Below, piece by piece: positions 16,612-25,402 of a stretch of 64,000 nt of DNA (its first letter is position 1; each line of letters opens with the position of its first letter). The DNA comes from Ga0077527 sp945862135 (GTDB lineage: Bacteria; Pseudomonadota; Gammaproteobacteria; Burkholderiales; SG8-41): positions 46,451 through 110,450 of the forward strand of contig CAXNMF010000013.1 of assembly GCA_964203275.1 (NCBI GenBank), read 5' to 3'. The notes beneath the pieces were generated by a model, which saw only the letters and a program-made list of their open reading frames with translations, made no database searches and had not been told where the DNA came from. The position numbers and the translations under genes were made by a program.

Positions 16612-17502
16612 ATGAGCGATGTCATGAGCGGTGCCATGAGATTACGCAGTGTCGAACTGGCCATGCCGCAGGTTCATGCGGCTGCCGAATTTCTGCAGGA
16701 GATCTGGCGGCTGATTCCGGCCGGCTCGCAGGGCGGGGCGCTGTTTTTTCGCGGCACTGGCAGCCATCCCTACATCCTTGCATTGCGCGAGGCTGCTGAG
16801 CCCGCTGTTCTGGCCATCGAGTTTTCCGGCACGCCGGCGGCAGTTGCGGCAGTCCGGGCGCGGGCAGGTGCTGCGGGTGTTCCGCTGCAGGTTTTTGCTG
16901 AACTCGATGCACCCGGCGGCGGCGCGGGTTGCGTCGTCGAGGGCCCGGAGAAGCAGAAATACCGCTTCATTGCCGAGGATGTGCCGGTGGCGGAATTGCC
17001 GGCCGAGCGCGACCGGCCGCTGCAGATCACCCATGCGGTGCTTAATTCGGTGGATGTTGCGGCCTGCGAGCGTTTCATTGCCGATGTGCTGGGCTTCCAG
17101 GTATCCGACCGCACGAAGTTCATGAGTTTCGTGCGCTGCAATCGCAAGCACCATGCGTTGGCCTATGCCCATTCCGACGTGTCTTCGCTCAATCACATCG
17201 CTTTCGAGATGAATGATTTCGATGGCGTCATGCGCGGGATCGGCCGCATGCGCGACGCGGGCCATGACATCGTGTGGGGACCTGGCCGCCATGGTCCCGG
17301 CAACAACGTCTTTGGTTATTTCATCGCGCCTTTCGGCGGCGTGATCGAGTACACGGCGGAAGTGTCGGAGGTGTCCGATGATTACCGGGTGGGTGCGCCG
17401 GAAGACTGGAAATGGCCGCCGGGGCGTATGGACCAGTGGGGCATCTCAAGCAAGGATACCGCGAGGATCTCTGTGGCAGAGCGCAGGTTCCGCTTCGGCT
17501 GA
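16612..17502 (+). CDS. VOC-family protein, extradiol dioxygenase-like
   Basis: 296 aa with two glyoxalase/VOC modules, as in type I extradiol ring-cleaving dioxygenases. The second module carries likely metal ligands: His in QITHAVLNSVD (about 141), His in SSLNHIAFEMND (about 193), and Glu in GGVIEYTAEV (about 245). ARHGPGNNVFGYFIAPFGG-like loops near 225-243 match the active-site region. Several in-frame ATGs lie close together (16612, 16624, 16636) and the true start is uncertain. Lies 26 nt after the Bug receptor gene, probably in the same transcript, ending at the terminator at 17522. The aromatic substrate is unknown. Confidence 0.8.
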   Translation: MSDVMSGAMRLRSVELAMPQVHAAAEFLQEIWRLIPAGSQGGALFFRGTGSHPYILALREAAEPAVLAIEFSGTPAAVAAVRARAGAAGVPLQVFAELDAPGGGAGCVVEGPEKQKYRFIAEDVPVAELPAERDRPLQITHAVLNSVDVAACERFIADVLGFQVSDRTKFMSFVRCNRKHHALAYAHSDVSSLNHIAFEMNDFDGVMRGIGRMRDAGHDIVWGPGRHGPGNNVFGYFIAPFGGVIEYTAEVSEVSDDYRVGAPEDWKWPPGRMDQWGISSKDTARISVAERRFRFG

Positions 17503-17521
17503 CTGATGAATATCGCCCGCA

Positions 17522-17548
17522 AAAAAGCCCGGCAGAACCGGGCTTTTT
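17522..17548. terminator. Bidirectional rho-independent terminator
   Basis: AAAAAGCCCGG (17522-17532), loop CAGAA, CCGGGCTTTTT (17538-17548). An 11-bp perfect stem flanked by A and T runs, serving the VOC gene (+) and the DUF1080 gene (-) that converge here. Confidence 0.9.
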
Positions 17549-17564
17549 GCTGTTCTTATGACGG

Positions 17565-18173
17565 TTATAGCGGTTTGACCACCATCTTGCGCCACTTGAT
17601 GGTGCCGCCGGGTTCCTTGCCGTGGTTGCCGAATTGCAGCGCGATCGGTCCCTCCTTGAACTGGCCGTTGTTCATGTGCACGGTGACCTGATCGTTGAAA
17701 GCGACGGTCACTTCCGGGCCTTTTGCCGTGATGCGGAAGGTGTTCCAGCCGCCATTGGTCTTGTAGACCGTCGGCACCGGCACACGGGCGTAGTTGACGA
17801 TACCGCCGGTGCGGTATTCCTGGCCCGGGCGCTTGTCGTAGATGTTGACTTCATAGGCGCTGTCGGCGCCGACTTTCTTGGGATCGGCCGCGCGCAGGAA
17901 GACGCCGCTCTGGGTGTCCTGATTCGCCCAGAATTCGACATAGAGGTCGAAATCCTTGTAGGACTTTTTCGATACGAGATAGCCGCCCTTGCCCTTGGTG
18001 GCCACGATGGCGCCGCCCTCGGTGCGCCAGTCGGCGTCACCAATGCGATCGAAGTTTTCCATTCCCTTGTCGCCGTCAATGAGCGTGACCCAGCCTTGTG
18101 AAGGCGAGTAACTGGCGCAACCTGCGACGAACAATGCTGCAGCGAGCGTGAAAAGAGAAAGCAGACGTTTCAT
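17565..18173 (-). CDS. DUF1080 (3-keto-disaccharide hydrolase-like) lipoprotein
   Basis: 202 aa. The N-terminus MKRLLSLFTLAAALFVAGC is a lipoprotein signal with lipidated Cys19. The rest is one concanavalin-like beta-sandwich of the DUF1080 type: WVTLIDGDKGMENFDRIG, DFDLYVEFWANQDTQSGVFLRA, YEVNIYDKRPGQEYRTGGIVNY and GPIALQFGNHGKE. Relatives include 3-keto-glycoside hydrolases, but many are only structural homologues. The ATG at 18173 is set by a GGGGGAGAC ribosome site; the frame is open further to 18254. Shares a terminator with the VOC gene. Confidence 0.85.
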   Translation of the reverse strand: MKRLLSLFTLAAALFVAGCASYSPSQGWVTLIDGDKGMENFDRIGDADWRTEGGAIVATKGKGGYLVSKKSYKDFDLYVEFWANQDTQSGVFLRAADPKKVGADSAYEVNIYDKRPGQEYRTGGIVNYARVPVPTVYKTNGGWNTFRITAKGPEVTVAFNDQVTVHMNNGQFKEGPIALQFGNHGKEPGGTIKWRKMVVKPL

Positions 18174-18517
18174 GTTATTGGTCTCCCCCGGATTGACCGG
18201 CGACCGGACGATCGTCGGTAGGCGCGATTCTGCGCTGGCTGATTGCGTTGTCAAGACAAGCTCATGTGCATCTGCCGCATTTTAGATCCGTCACCAATGT
18301 GTGCTATCAGCGCGCCGATCAGTGAATATCGCCAAATCCTGCAACGGTTATCGCGGCATCTCCGGTTCTTTTTCCCGGTCGGATTTGAAACGCTTCGCTT
18401 GATGTTAAGCTCCCGAAAAAACGGGGTAAAAATCATCAAAAATCATCATTTATAAACCTCGAAAAAATGAAATTAAACGTCTTGATGTCTTGAAAATTTT
18501 GGGGAGTAAGCTTGTCC
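18174..18517. other. Divergent gap between DUF1080 gene and Bug receptor
   Basis: 344 nt with no convincing gene. The half near the Bug gene is AT-rich, with a short direct repeat AATCATCAAAAATCATCATT (around 18430-18450) and possible -10 boxes; no single promoter stands out. GGGGAG at 18501-18506 is the Bug ribosome site. Confidence 0.4.
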
Positions 18518-19492
18518 ATGAAAAATGCATTTGTAGCGGGAGCTGTCTTGATGGCGGGAAGCATCGTGGCATCGCATGCTGCCGACCCGGCCGCTGATTA
18601 TCCGCGTCGTTCAGTGCGCTTCATCGTTCCATTTGTTCCGGGCGCAGGTACTGATCTCACCACTCGGACGGTGGCCAAAAAGCTGACTGAAACACATGGC
18701 CAGCAATTCATTGCTGATAACCGTGCGGGTGCTGCAGGCTCAATTGGCGCGGATATCGCAGCAAAGGCGAATCCGGATGGTTACACCATCTGCCTGATTT
18801 CATCCGGCCATACCGTACTCTCGGCCACCAATAACAAGCTGCCTTACGATCTGGAGAAGGACCTGCATGCGGTGTCGCAGGTTTCCACGCTGTTTTATGT
18901 GCTGACTGTTAATCCTTCGTTTCCGGCAAAGAACATCAAGGAGCTGATTGCCTACGCAAAGGCCAATCCGGGCATGGTTAACCAGGGGTCGTCCGGCACC
19001 GGTGCGTTGCAGCACTTTGCCGGCGAGATGCTGGCTTATCAGTCGGGCGTCAAGTTCACACATGTGCCGTACAAGGGCGGGGCGGCGTCGCTCGCGGCGG
19101 TAATGGCCGGGGAAGTGCAGATGAGTTTCACAACCTTGCTCAGCGCGAGGCCACATATGGCTTCCGGAAAAATCCGTATTCTTGGCATCACCGCGGGGAA
19201 GCGCTCGCCGGCGGTACCGGACATCCCGACCATTTCCGAGGCCGGCGTGCCGGGCTTTGAAGCCAATCAGTGGTACGGCGTCGTGACTTCGGGCAAAGTG
19301 CCAATGCCCATCGTCAACAAGCTGTCGGCGATGCTGAAGGATGCGGTGAATTCAACGGACGTGGTGGAGCGATTGTCTGCCGATGGTTCAACGCCGCTGA
19401 CCAGCACGCCGGCGCAGTTCAAGGCTCACATCAGTTCCGAAATCAGCAAATGGCGCAAACTGGTGAAGGATGCCGGATTGCAGATGAATTGA
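18518..19492 (+). CDS. Bug/TctC-family periplasmic solute receptor
   Basis: 324 aa from the ATG at 18518; a TTG two codons upstream (18512) is better spaced from GGGGAG at 18501-18506, so the start could be there. Signal peptide about 1-23 (VASHAAD cut region). Then YPRRSVRFIVPFVPGAGTDL, IADNRAGAAGSIGADI, FTHVPYKGGAASLAAVMAGEVQ and GVPGFEANQWYGVV, all standard for the family. No transporter genes adjacent. It faces away from the DUF1080 gene and converges on the DUF2970/citryl-CoA-lyase pair. Ligand unknown. Confidence 0.92.
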   Translation: MKNAFVAGAVLMAGSIVASHAADPAADYPRRSVRFIVPFVPGAGTDLTTRTVAKKLTETHGQQFIADNRAGAAGSIGADIAAKANPDGYTICLISSGHTVLSATNNKLPYDLEKDLHAVSQVSTLFYVLTVNPSFPAKNIKELIAYAKANPGMVNQGSSGTGALQHFAGEMLAYQSGVKFTHVPYKGGAASLAAVMAGEVQMSFTTLLSARPHMASGKIRILGITAGKRSPAVPDIPTISEAGVPGFEANQWYGVVTSGKVPMPIVNKLSAMLKDAVNSTDVVERLSADGSTPLTSTPAQFKAHISSEISKWRKLVKDAGLQMN

Positions 19493-19500
19493 GCGTTCGC

Positions 19501-19725
19501 TCAGGCGACGGCGAATTTGACCAGCAGTATCAGTAAGCCGATTACCACTACCGTCATCACCAGCGCGCCCGCGATGACCTGACCCATGGTCAGCGTGGCG
19601 CCGTCGCGTTCCCAGGTGCCTTTTTTTCCGATCATGCACAGTGCCCAGAACATCGTGGCGATGACCTGGGCCAGTCCGGCTTTTTTGGGTGGCACGGCAG
19701 GTTCCGGTGGTGTATCCGGCGTCAT
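19501..19725 (-). CDS. DUF2970 small membrane protein
   Basis: 74 aa. An N-terminal Pro-rich piece, then GLAQVIATMFWALCMIGKKG, and a C-terminal transmembrane helix (about 48-72, VIAGALVMTVVVIGLLILLV). This fits the DUF2970 family of betaproteobacterial inner-membrane proteins; role unknown. Overlaps the end of the citryl-CoA-lyase-like gene by 4 nt, so the two are co-transcribed. Confidence 0.85.
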   Translation of the reverse strand: MTPDTPPEPAVPPKKAGLAQVIATMFWALCMIGKKGTWERDGATLTMGQVIAGALVMTVVVIGLLILLVKFAVA

Positions 19726-20501
19726 TTTCCGCGCAGGTGCGCCGTCGCTTCTTCTTCGGCGCGCTGCTTGATTTCATAGGCCATCGGGTTTTTCATTTCT
19801 TCGAGGATGTGGCCGACCAGCCCGATGGCGCGTGCCAGCACGCCGATGCCGCGGACGATTTTCCAGGGCAGTTGCAGTTCGCTGGCAATGGCGCCGATCG
19901 CGCCGGTGGCATTGACTGGTAGCGACTTGCCGTAAACCTTTTCGGCCTGAGCGCCGACCTTCTGCATCAGTTTGACGTAGGGGCCGTCATAACCCTGTTC
20001 CGCGGCGATGGCAAACAGCCGCGGCGCGCGTGGATCGACCGGCTTGTGCAGCGTGTGGCCAATTCCCGGAACGATCTGTTTGCGGCTGTGAAAACGTTCG
20101 ACGATCTGCACCGCGAGTTGGTCAAGATCGGCATCAACCGTTGGATCGGGAAGGGCCTCCTGCAGCATGCGTGCCGCCGTTTCCATGCTGCCGACAAACA
20201 CGCTGCCGAGGCCGCACAGGCCGGCGGCGACGGCGGCCTGCATGGCTTCCGGGGCGCCGGTGTAGGTCATGCGCGCGGCGATCGAACTCGGCGTCAGGCC
20301 GTGCTCGACCAGCGTCACCGCAATGGCATTGAACATGACGGACTCGCGCGGCGTCGGCAGGCGATCGGTGATTTCGAGGAAGGCCATGTCGCCGAGCGAC
20401 AGCTTGCCGAGAATCTCGGTGCACAGGTCGTGCCCCTTGACGGTGATGCGGTCGACCGCGCTCCAGGCGATGTCGGTGCGGATGGATTTGCGTTTTGCCA
20501 T
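19722..20501 (-). CDS. Citryl-CoA lyase / citrate-synthase-fold enzyme
   Basis: 259 aa from MAKRKSIRTD, shorter than true citrate synthase (about 430 aa) and matching the short citryl-CoA lyase-like group. Active-site marks: VEHGLTPSS (His region), GSVFVGSMETAARML, and VPGIGHTLHKPVDPRA with the second His. NATGAIGAIASELQLPW is the usual C-terminal block before MAYEIK. Likely cleaves or makes a citryl-CoA-like thioester. Overlaps DUF2970 downstream. The frame stays open to 20657 through a REP-like palindrome, but that stretch does not look like protein. Next gene is a divergent MmgE/PrpD. Confidence 0.8.
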   Translation of the reverse strand: MAKRKSIRTDIAWSAVDRITVKGHDLCTEILGKLSLGDMAFLEITDRLPTPRESVMFNAIAVTLVEHGLTPSSIAARMTYTGAPEAMQAAVAAGLCGLGSVFVGSMETAARMLQEALPDPTVDADLDQLAVQIVERFHSRKQIVPGIGHTLHKPVDPRAPRLFAIAAEQGYDGPYVKLMQKVGAQAEKVYGKSLPVNATGAIGAIASELQLPWKIVRGIGVLARAIGLVGHILEEMKNPMAYEIKQRAEEEATAHLRGK

Positions 20502-20802
20502 GACAGGTTCCGAAAGAGGGTTGGATTTGAATATCCTGAGCTTAGCATTGTGAAACAGGTCGCATCCCAAAGGGGGGGGTAGATCCCTCTCCCCGAAGAC
20601 TTTCGGGGAGAGGGCAGGGTGAGGGGCGGCAACACACGTCAACACAACCCCACCCATCCCTGTTTCGCTTCAAGTGTGTCCTTATTTCCCCGCAAGCCTG
20701 TGGGGGAGTGGGGGGCGGGGAAGTGAATGAATGATGCAGGTCAAAGCAGGCTGGCAGGGTAGGCCGGTTAAAATAGGCGAACGCTGAACTCAGGAGTCCA
20801 AC
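20502..20802. other. Divergent gap with REP-like element
   Basis: 301 nt between the citryl-CoA-lyase-like gene and the MmgE/PrpD gene. It holds REP-like copy 3 and a GC-rich stretch (GTGGGGGAGTGGGGGGCGGG near 20700-20720). TAGGCCGGTTAAAATAGGCG near 20760 may include a -10 for the plus-strand gene. No gene. Confidence 0.4.
20585..20627 (-). repeat. REP-like palindrome, copy 3
   Basis: Stem CCCTCTCCCCGAA (20585-20597) with TTCGGGGAGAGGG (20602-20614), loop GACT, followed by AGGGTGAGGGG. On the minus strand this reads CCCCTCACCCT then CCCTCTCCCC, the same order as in copy 2. Confidence 0.7.
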
Positions 20803-22194
20803 ATGCAAATGCCCGCCAAAAAACCCGCTGCAGCTGGCAGCCCCACGCAGCAGCTCTGTGCTTTTCTGTCCTCGATCCGTTATGACGATCTGCCGGAGCC
20901 GGTGGTCGCCCGCACTGAGGAGCTGTTCCTCGACTGGTTTGCCTCGGCGCTGGCCGGCAAGGGTGCGCGTCCGGTTGAAACATTGCATGCGTTTGCTACG
21001 GCGATGGGGCCGCGCGAAGGCAGTTCCGAAGATTTGCTGTCGCGGAAGGGCACCTCGCCGTTTTTTGCCGCACTGATCAATGGCGCCGCATCGCATTTTG
21101 TCGAACAGGATGATCTGCACAACAGCTCGGTATTGCATCCGGGTACGGTGGTGTTTCCTGCGGTGCTTGCAGCGGCGCAGGAAGTCGGCGCCACCGGCAA
21201 GGAACTGATCGCGGCCTCGGTGGCCGGCTACGAATGCGGCGTGCGCGTTGGAGAGTTCCTCGGCCGTTCGCATTACAAGATTTTTCATACCACCGGCACT
21301 GCTGGAAAACTCGCGGCAGCGGCGGGTGTCGCGCACATTCTCAAGCTGGATGCCGAGCGGACGCAGCACGCGCTGGGCTCGGCAGGTACGATGGCCGCCG
21401 GCTTGTGGGAATTTCTGCGCGATGCAGCGGACTCAAAACAGCTGCACACCGCGAAGGCCGCGGCCGACGGCCTGATGGCCGCGTACATCGCCCGTGACGG
21501 TTTTACTGGCGGTCGCGAGATTTTCGAAGGCAAGCAGGGCATGGCGGCAGGTATGTCCAGCGATGCCGATGCGCGCTGGCTGACGGATGGTCTGGGTACG
21601 CGCTGGGCCACTGCGGAAACCTCATTCAAGTTTCACGCCTCGTGCCGGCACACGCATCCGGCCGCTGATGCGCTGCTGACCTTGATGCAGCAGAACAAGG
21701 TGAAAGCGGACGATATCCTCAAGGTCACCGCGCATGTGCATCAGGGCGCGATTGATGTGCTGGGACCGGTGACCGATCCGCAGACCATTCATCAGTCCAA
21801 GTTCTCGATGGGCTTCGTGCTGGCGCTGATTGCCACACTGGGCCGTGCAGCGCTCGCGGATTTTACTGATAAATCATTAAAAAACAATGAATTACGATCA
21901 TTCCATGACCGCGTGACCATGGTGCTGGACCCGGAAGTCGATGGCGCTTATCCGCGGCGCTGGCTGGGGCGTGTGTCAGTGCAGACGCGTGATGGCCGCA
22001 CGTTGGAATGCCGCGTCGAAACGCCGAAGGGCGATCCCGGCAACACACTGTCGCGGACCGAACTCGAAGACAAGGCGCAACGCCTGGTCAGTTATTCCGG
22101 CGCGGCAACACCGGAAGAGATGAAACAGGTGATCGCCCGCATCTGGCGATTGCGCAACGAAAGCAGCGTCCGCGACTTCATGGCGGGTCGGTAA
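20803..22194 (+). CDS. MmgE/PrpD-family protein
   Basis: 463 aa of the MmgE/PrpD fold, relatives of 2-methylcitrate dehydratase and cis-aconitate decarboxylase. Seen: LFLDWFASALAGKG, SPFFAALINGAASHFVEQDDLHNSSVLHP-like block (about 85-112) near the active site, GYECGVRVGEFLGRSHY, and FHASCRHTHPAADALL (about 275-290). A second paralogue is at 34750. Starts right after the divergent gap and ends one base before the next gene, so it may share a transcript with the efflux operon. Substrate unknown; the nearby citryl-CoA-lyase-like gene suggests tricarboxylate work. Confidence 0.87.
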   Translation: MQMPAKKPAAAGSPTQQLCAFLSSIRYDDLPEPVVARTEELFLDWFASALAGKGARPVETLHAFATAMGPREGSSEDLLSRKGTSPFFAALINGAASHFVEQDDLHNSSVLHPGTVVFPAVLAAAQEVGATGKELIAASVAGYECGVRVGEFLGRSHYKIFHTTGTAGKLAAAAGVAHILKLDAERTQHALGSAGTMAAGLWEFLRDAADSKQLHTAKAAADGLMAAYIARDGFTGGREIFEGKQGMAAGMSSDADARWLTDGLGTRWATAETSFKFHASCRHTHPAADALLTLMQQNKVKADDILKVTAHVHQGAIDVLGPVTDPQTIHQSKFSMGFVLALIATLGRAALADFTDKSLKNNELRSFHDRVTMVLDPEVDGAYPRRWLGRVSVQTRDGRTLECRVETPKGDPGNTLSRTELEDKAQRLVSYSGAATPEEMKQVIARIWRLRNESSVRDFMAGR

Positions 22195-23388
22195 GTGCAA
22201 AAGCACCGGCTGCTGTTGCTGGTTGTCGCGGCTGTCGTGGCGGCGGCGGTGTTGTTTGCGACATTGCGTACCAAGCCGGTTGCCGTGGACCTGGTGACGG
22301 TTGCCGCGGCCGATGTGCAGACCAGCGTGGTCGCCAGCGGCCGGGTGCTGCCGCCATCGAAGGTGGAGATTGGCGCGACGATTACCGGGCGTGTCGAAAA
22401 GGTACTGGTGCGCGAAGGTGCGCGGATTGAGGCCAATCAGTTGCTGGTGGAACTCGAGCGCGGTGAACTTGCAGCCGCTGCTGCGCAGGCTCGCGCCGCA
22501 GTCGCCCGTGCCAGGGCGCGCATTGCCTCGGTGCAGACGCTGGCTTTGCCGACCGCGCAGGCCGGATTGAAGCAGGCGGAAGCCAATCTGCTGCAGGCCG
22601 AGCGTGATGAGCAGCGCAATCGCGATCTGCTGGCCAAAGGTTTTATCAGCCAGGCCCGTGTGGATGAGGCCGTGCGCCAACTCGACGTTGCACGCAGCCA
22701 GATGAGCAGCGCAAAGGCACAGGTTGGTGCACAGGCGGCAAGCGGTGCTGAGGCGCAGCAGGCGCAAAGCCAGCTGGCGGAAGCCGTTGCAGCTCTGGAA
22801 GCAACTGAAGCCAAACTGGCACAGACACGCATTCGCGCGCCAGCGGTCGGCGTTGTATTGGAGAGGTTGATTGAGCCCGGTGATATTGCACAGCCCGGAC
22901 GGCGCATGCTGAGCCTTGCACTCGATGGTCCGGTACGATTGATCGTGCAGGTCGATGAAAAGAATCTGCCCTTGATCAAGCAGGGCGCAGTGGCGATGGC
23001 CGCCGCTGATGCCTTTCCGGGCGAACGTTTTGAGGCCGTCGTCAATTACATTTCTCCGGGCATTGATGCGGCGCGCGGATCGGTGGAACTGCGGCTGGAT
23101 GTGGCGAAGCCGCCGGCATTGCTCAAGTCCGACATGACCATATCGATGGACTTGCAGGGCCCGTTGCTGAAAGGCGCGCTGATGCTGCCGGCCGATGCGG
23201 TGCGTCAGTTGCAAACCGAAGCGCCCTGGGTGCTGGTCGAGCGGGAAGGCGTCGCTGTGAAGGTTGCGGTGAAGGTCGGCTTGCAGACGCAGGGGCGTGT
23301 GGAAATCGCCGACGGACTCAAGGCCGGCGAGCGCGTGATTCTCAATCGCGAAGTGGAAGCCGGCAGCCGGGTTAGCGACCGGCGATGA
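22195..23388 (+). CDS. Periplasmic adaptor (membrane fusion protein) of a MacA-like efflux pump
   Basis: 397 aa, GTG start abutting the previous stop. An N-terminal membrane anchor (about 5-22, LLLLVVAAVVAAAVLF), then a beta-barrel/lipoyl region (SGRVLPPSKVEIGATITGRV), a long alpha-hairpin rich in Ala, Gln and Glu (about 85-205), the closing lipoyl half (TRIRAPAVGVVLERLIEPGD) and a barrel ending AGERVILNREVEAG. The protein bridges the inner-membrane ABC transporter made by the next genes and an outer-membrane channel not seen here. Its TGA is within ATGA, the first of three such junctions in a row (see 23385). Confidence 0.9.
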   Translation: MQKHRLLLLVVAAVVAAAVLFATLRTKPVAVDLVTVAAADVQTSVVASGRVLPPSKVEIGATITGRVEKVLVREGARIEANQLLVELERGELAAAAAQARAAVARARARIASVQTLALPTAQAGLKQAEANLLQAERDEQRNRDLLAKGFISQARVDEAVRQLDVARSQMSSAKAQVGAQAASGAEAQQAQSQLAEAVAALEATEAKLAQTRIRAPAVGVVLERLIEPGDIAQPGRRMLSLALDGPVRLIVQVDEKNLPLIKQGAVAMAAADAFPGERFEAVVNYISPGIDAARGSVELRLDVAKPPALLKSDMTISMDLQGPLLKGALMLPADAVRQLQTEAPWVLVEREGVAVKVAVKVGLQTQGRVEIADGLKAGERVILNREVEAGSRVSDRR

Positions 23389-23460
23389 ACGCGCTGGCTA
23401 ATCAGAACGCCCGGCAATGAACGCGCTGGCTAACGAGAACGCCCAGCGATGAACGCGCTG
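23385..23460 (+). repeat. 32-bp tandem repeat copying an ATGA stop-start junction
   Basis: ATGAACGCGCTGG occurs at 23385, 23417 and 23449, exactly 32 bp apart. Because 32 is not a multiple of 3, each repeat makes a short frame that ends on the next ATGA: MNALANQNARQ (23385-23420) and MNALANENAQR (23417-23452). The third ATG starts the permease (MNALGFEL). Adaptor, two 11-codon minicistrons and permease are thus chained by three 4-nt overlaps. Confidence 0.85.
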
Positions 23461-24675
23461 GGGTTTGAACTGACAGTGGCTCTGCGTTTCCTGCGCGAGG
23501 GCCGCATGCAGACCGCGTTGATCATCGGCGGCGCGGCGATCGGTGTGGCCGTTATCTTTTTCATAACGGCTGTACTCACCGGGGTGCAGGGCGATCTGAT
23601 CAAGCGGGTCACCGGTGCGCAGCCGCATATCGTCATCAAGCCGCCGGAAGAAATCGTGGCGCCGCTGATTGCCGGCAGCGCTGACGGCTCGCGGCTGGCT
23701 TCCATCCAGGCGCGACCGCAACGGCTGACCACCATCGATGGCTGGCCGGCGCTGGCGCGCAATACTGAAATGACGGAAGGCGTCCTTGCAGTGGCGCCGG
23801 TGGCGACGGGTTCTGCGCTGGGCATCAAGGGCGAGGCGTCACGGTCAGTGGTGATTGTCGGTACCGACCTGGAACGCTATTTGCGCGTGGTGAAGCTGGA
23901 TGACAAGGTCAAATCCGGCGTGTTGCTGCTGGAAACCGGGGATGCGCTGATCGGCATTGAGCTGGCGAAGGATCTGGGCGCGGTGCTCGGTGACCGTTTC
24001 CGCGTGCAGTCGGCGCTGGGCAACAGTGAAGTCTTCCGCATACGCGCATTGCTGGATCTCGGTTCGCGTGAACTGAACCGCCGTTATGTTTATACCGACC
24101 TGCGGGCTGCGCAAAGCCTGCTCGGCATCCCCGGGCGCATTACCAATCTCGATGTGGCGGTGAATGACATCATGCGTGCAGAGATTGTCTCCGCACAGCT
24201 GCGTGCGCAATCCGGACAGTTGATCGAAAGCTGGATCCAGACCAATAACCAGGTATTCGCGGCGATCAAGAATCAGGACATCATGACGCTGCTGATCCGG
24301 TTTTTCATCACGGTGGTTGTTGCGCTGGGCATTGCCAGCGTGCTGGTGGTGTCGGTAGTGCAGAAGCGCAAGGAAATCGGCATTCTGCGTGCAATTGGTG
24401 CCACAAGACGGCAGATGCTCGGCGTATTCCTGTTGCAGGGTGTGATGGTTGGCGTGGGCGGCGCGCTGCTGGGTTCGGCACTGGGCATGATGCTGGTTTC
24501 GCTGTTCAGCCGCATCCTGCGCAATGCCGAGGGGCAGGCACTGTTCTCGCTGACGTTTGATTTCAAGCTGATCGGTTATGTCGTGATCGGTGCCGCAGTG
24601 CTCGGGTTGATGGCTGCGGTGCTGCCGGCGCGCAATGCGGCGCGGCTGGATCCGGCGCAGGCGATCCGGGGCTGA
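23449..24675 (+). CDS. MacB/FtsX-type ABC transporter permease
   Basis: 408 aa inner-membrane subunit. TM1 about 20-45 (ALIIGGAAIGVAVIFFITAV), a large periplasmic domain to about 270, then three TM helices: about 283-308 (FFITVVVALGIASVLVVSVV), about 325-350 (GVFLLQGVMVGVGGALLGSALG) and about 372-395. The cytoplasmic loop KRKEIGILRAIGATRRQM is the FtsX/MacB coupling signature. The ATPase is on a separate gene just downstream (1-nt gap), unlike MacB itself. The start is the third copy of a repeated ATGAACGCGCTGG, so its true start can be argued, but it is the only one leading into the full frame. Confidence 0.9.
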   Translation: MNALGFELTVALRFLREGRMQTALIIGGAAIGVAVIFFITAVLTGVQGDLIKRVTGAQPHIVIKPPEEIVAPLIAGSADGSRLASIQARPQRLTTIDGWPALARNTEMTEGVLAVAPVATGSALGIKGEASRSVVIVGTDLERYLRVVKLDDKVKSGVLLLETGDALIGIELAKDLGAVLGDRFRVQSALGNSEVFRIRALLDLGSRELNRRYVYTDLRAAQSLLGIPGRITNLDVAVNDIMRAEIVSAQLRAQSGQLIESWIQTNNQVFAAIKNQDIMTLLIRFFITVVVALGIASVLVVSVVQKRKEIGILRAIGATRRQMLGVFLLQGVMVGVGGALLGSALGMMLVSLFSRILRNAEGQALFSLTFDFKLIGYVVIGAAVLGLMAAVLPARNAARLDPAQAIRG

Positions 24676-24676
24676 G

Positions 24677-25402
24677 ATGAGTGCGAACGGGAAAATACCG
24701 CTGGTCGATATCCGCGGCCTGCACAAAACATACAACGCCGGCCTGCCGAATGCGGAAGAGGTGCTGCACGGCATTGATCTGGTCATACAGCCGGGTGAAT
24801 TTACCGCGCTGATTGGCCCCTCAGGTTCCGGCAAAAGCACCTTGCTGAATATTCTGGGTCTTCTTGAAAGTGCGTCAGGCGGCAGTTACCGGCTGGGCGG
24901 CCGCGATGTCACCGCTTTTGGCGATGATGAGCGCACCCTGGCCCGTCATGAAGTGCTGGGTTTCATTTTCCAGTTTCACCATTTGCTGCCGGCGTTCACC
25001 GCAGCTGAGAACATCATGCTGCCCGGATTGATCGGGCGCAGCCGCGCAGCGGTGCAGAGCGACCTGCGCGAACGCGCGATGGAATTGCTGGATGCGGTTG
25101 GCTTGCGCGATGCCTGTGACAAGAAACCTACGGAGCTGTCCGGCGGCATGCAGCAACGGGTGGCCATTGCACGTGCGCTGGTGCACGGTCCGCAACTGGT
25201 GCTCGCCGACGAACCGACCGGCAATCTGGACACACACACCAGTGACAGCATCTTCGAATTGCTGCGCCGCTTCAACCGCGATTTCGGCACGGCGTTGCTG
25301 ATCGTCACCCACGATCCTCGTCTGGCCGCGCGCTGCGACCGCATCGTCGAACTGGTTGACGGTCGTATTGCGGATGACCGGGCGAACAAACGGTCATCCT
25401 GA
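24677..25402 (+). CDS. ABC transporter ATP-binding protein (LolD/MacB-type)
   Basis: 241 aa. Walker A GPSGSGKS (about 46-53), Q-loop in FIFQFHHLLPAFTAAEN (about 97), signature LSGGMQQR (about 154-161), Walker B LVLADEPT (about 173-180), H-loop IVTHDPR (about 208). It powers the efflux pump with the preceding adaptor and permease. The ATG at 24677 lies one base after the permease stop; the frame opens at 24635 but inside the permease. Last gene of the operon. Confidence 0.93.
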   Translation: MSANGKIPLVDIRGLHKTYNAGLPNAEEVLHGIDLVIQPGEFTALIGPSGSGKSTLLNILGLLESASGGSYRLGGRDVTAFGDDERTLARHEVLGFIFQFHHLLPAFTAAENIMLPGLIGRSRAAVQSDLRERAMELLDAVGLRDACDKKPTELSGGMQQRVAIARALVHGPQLVLADEPTGNLDTHTSDSIFELLRRFNRDFGTALLIVTHDPRLAARCDRIVELVDGRIADDRANKRSS

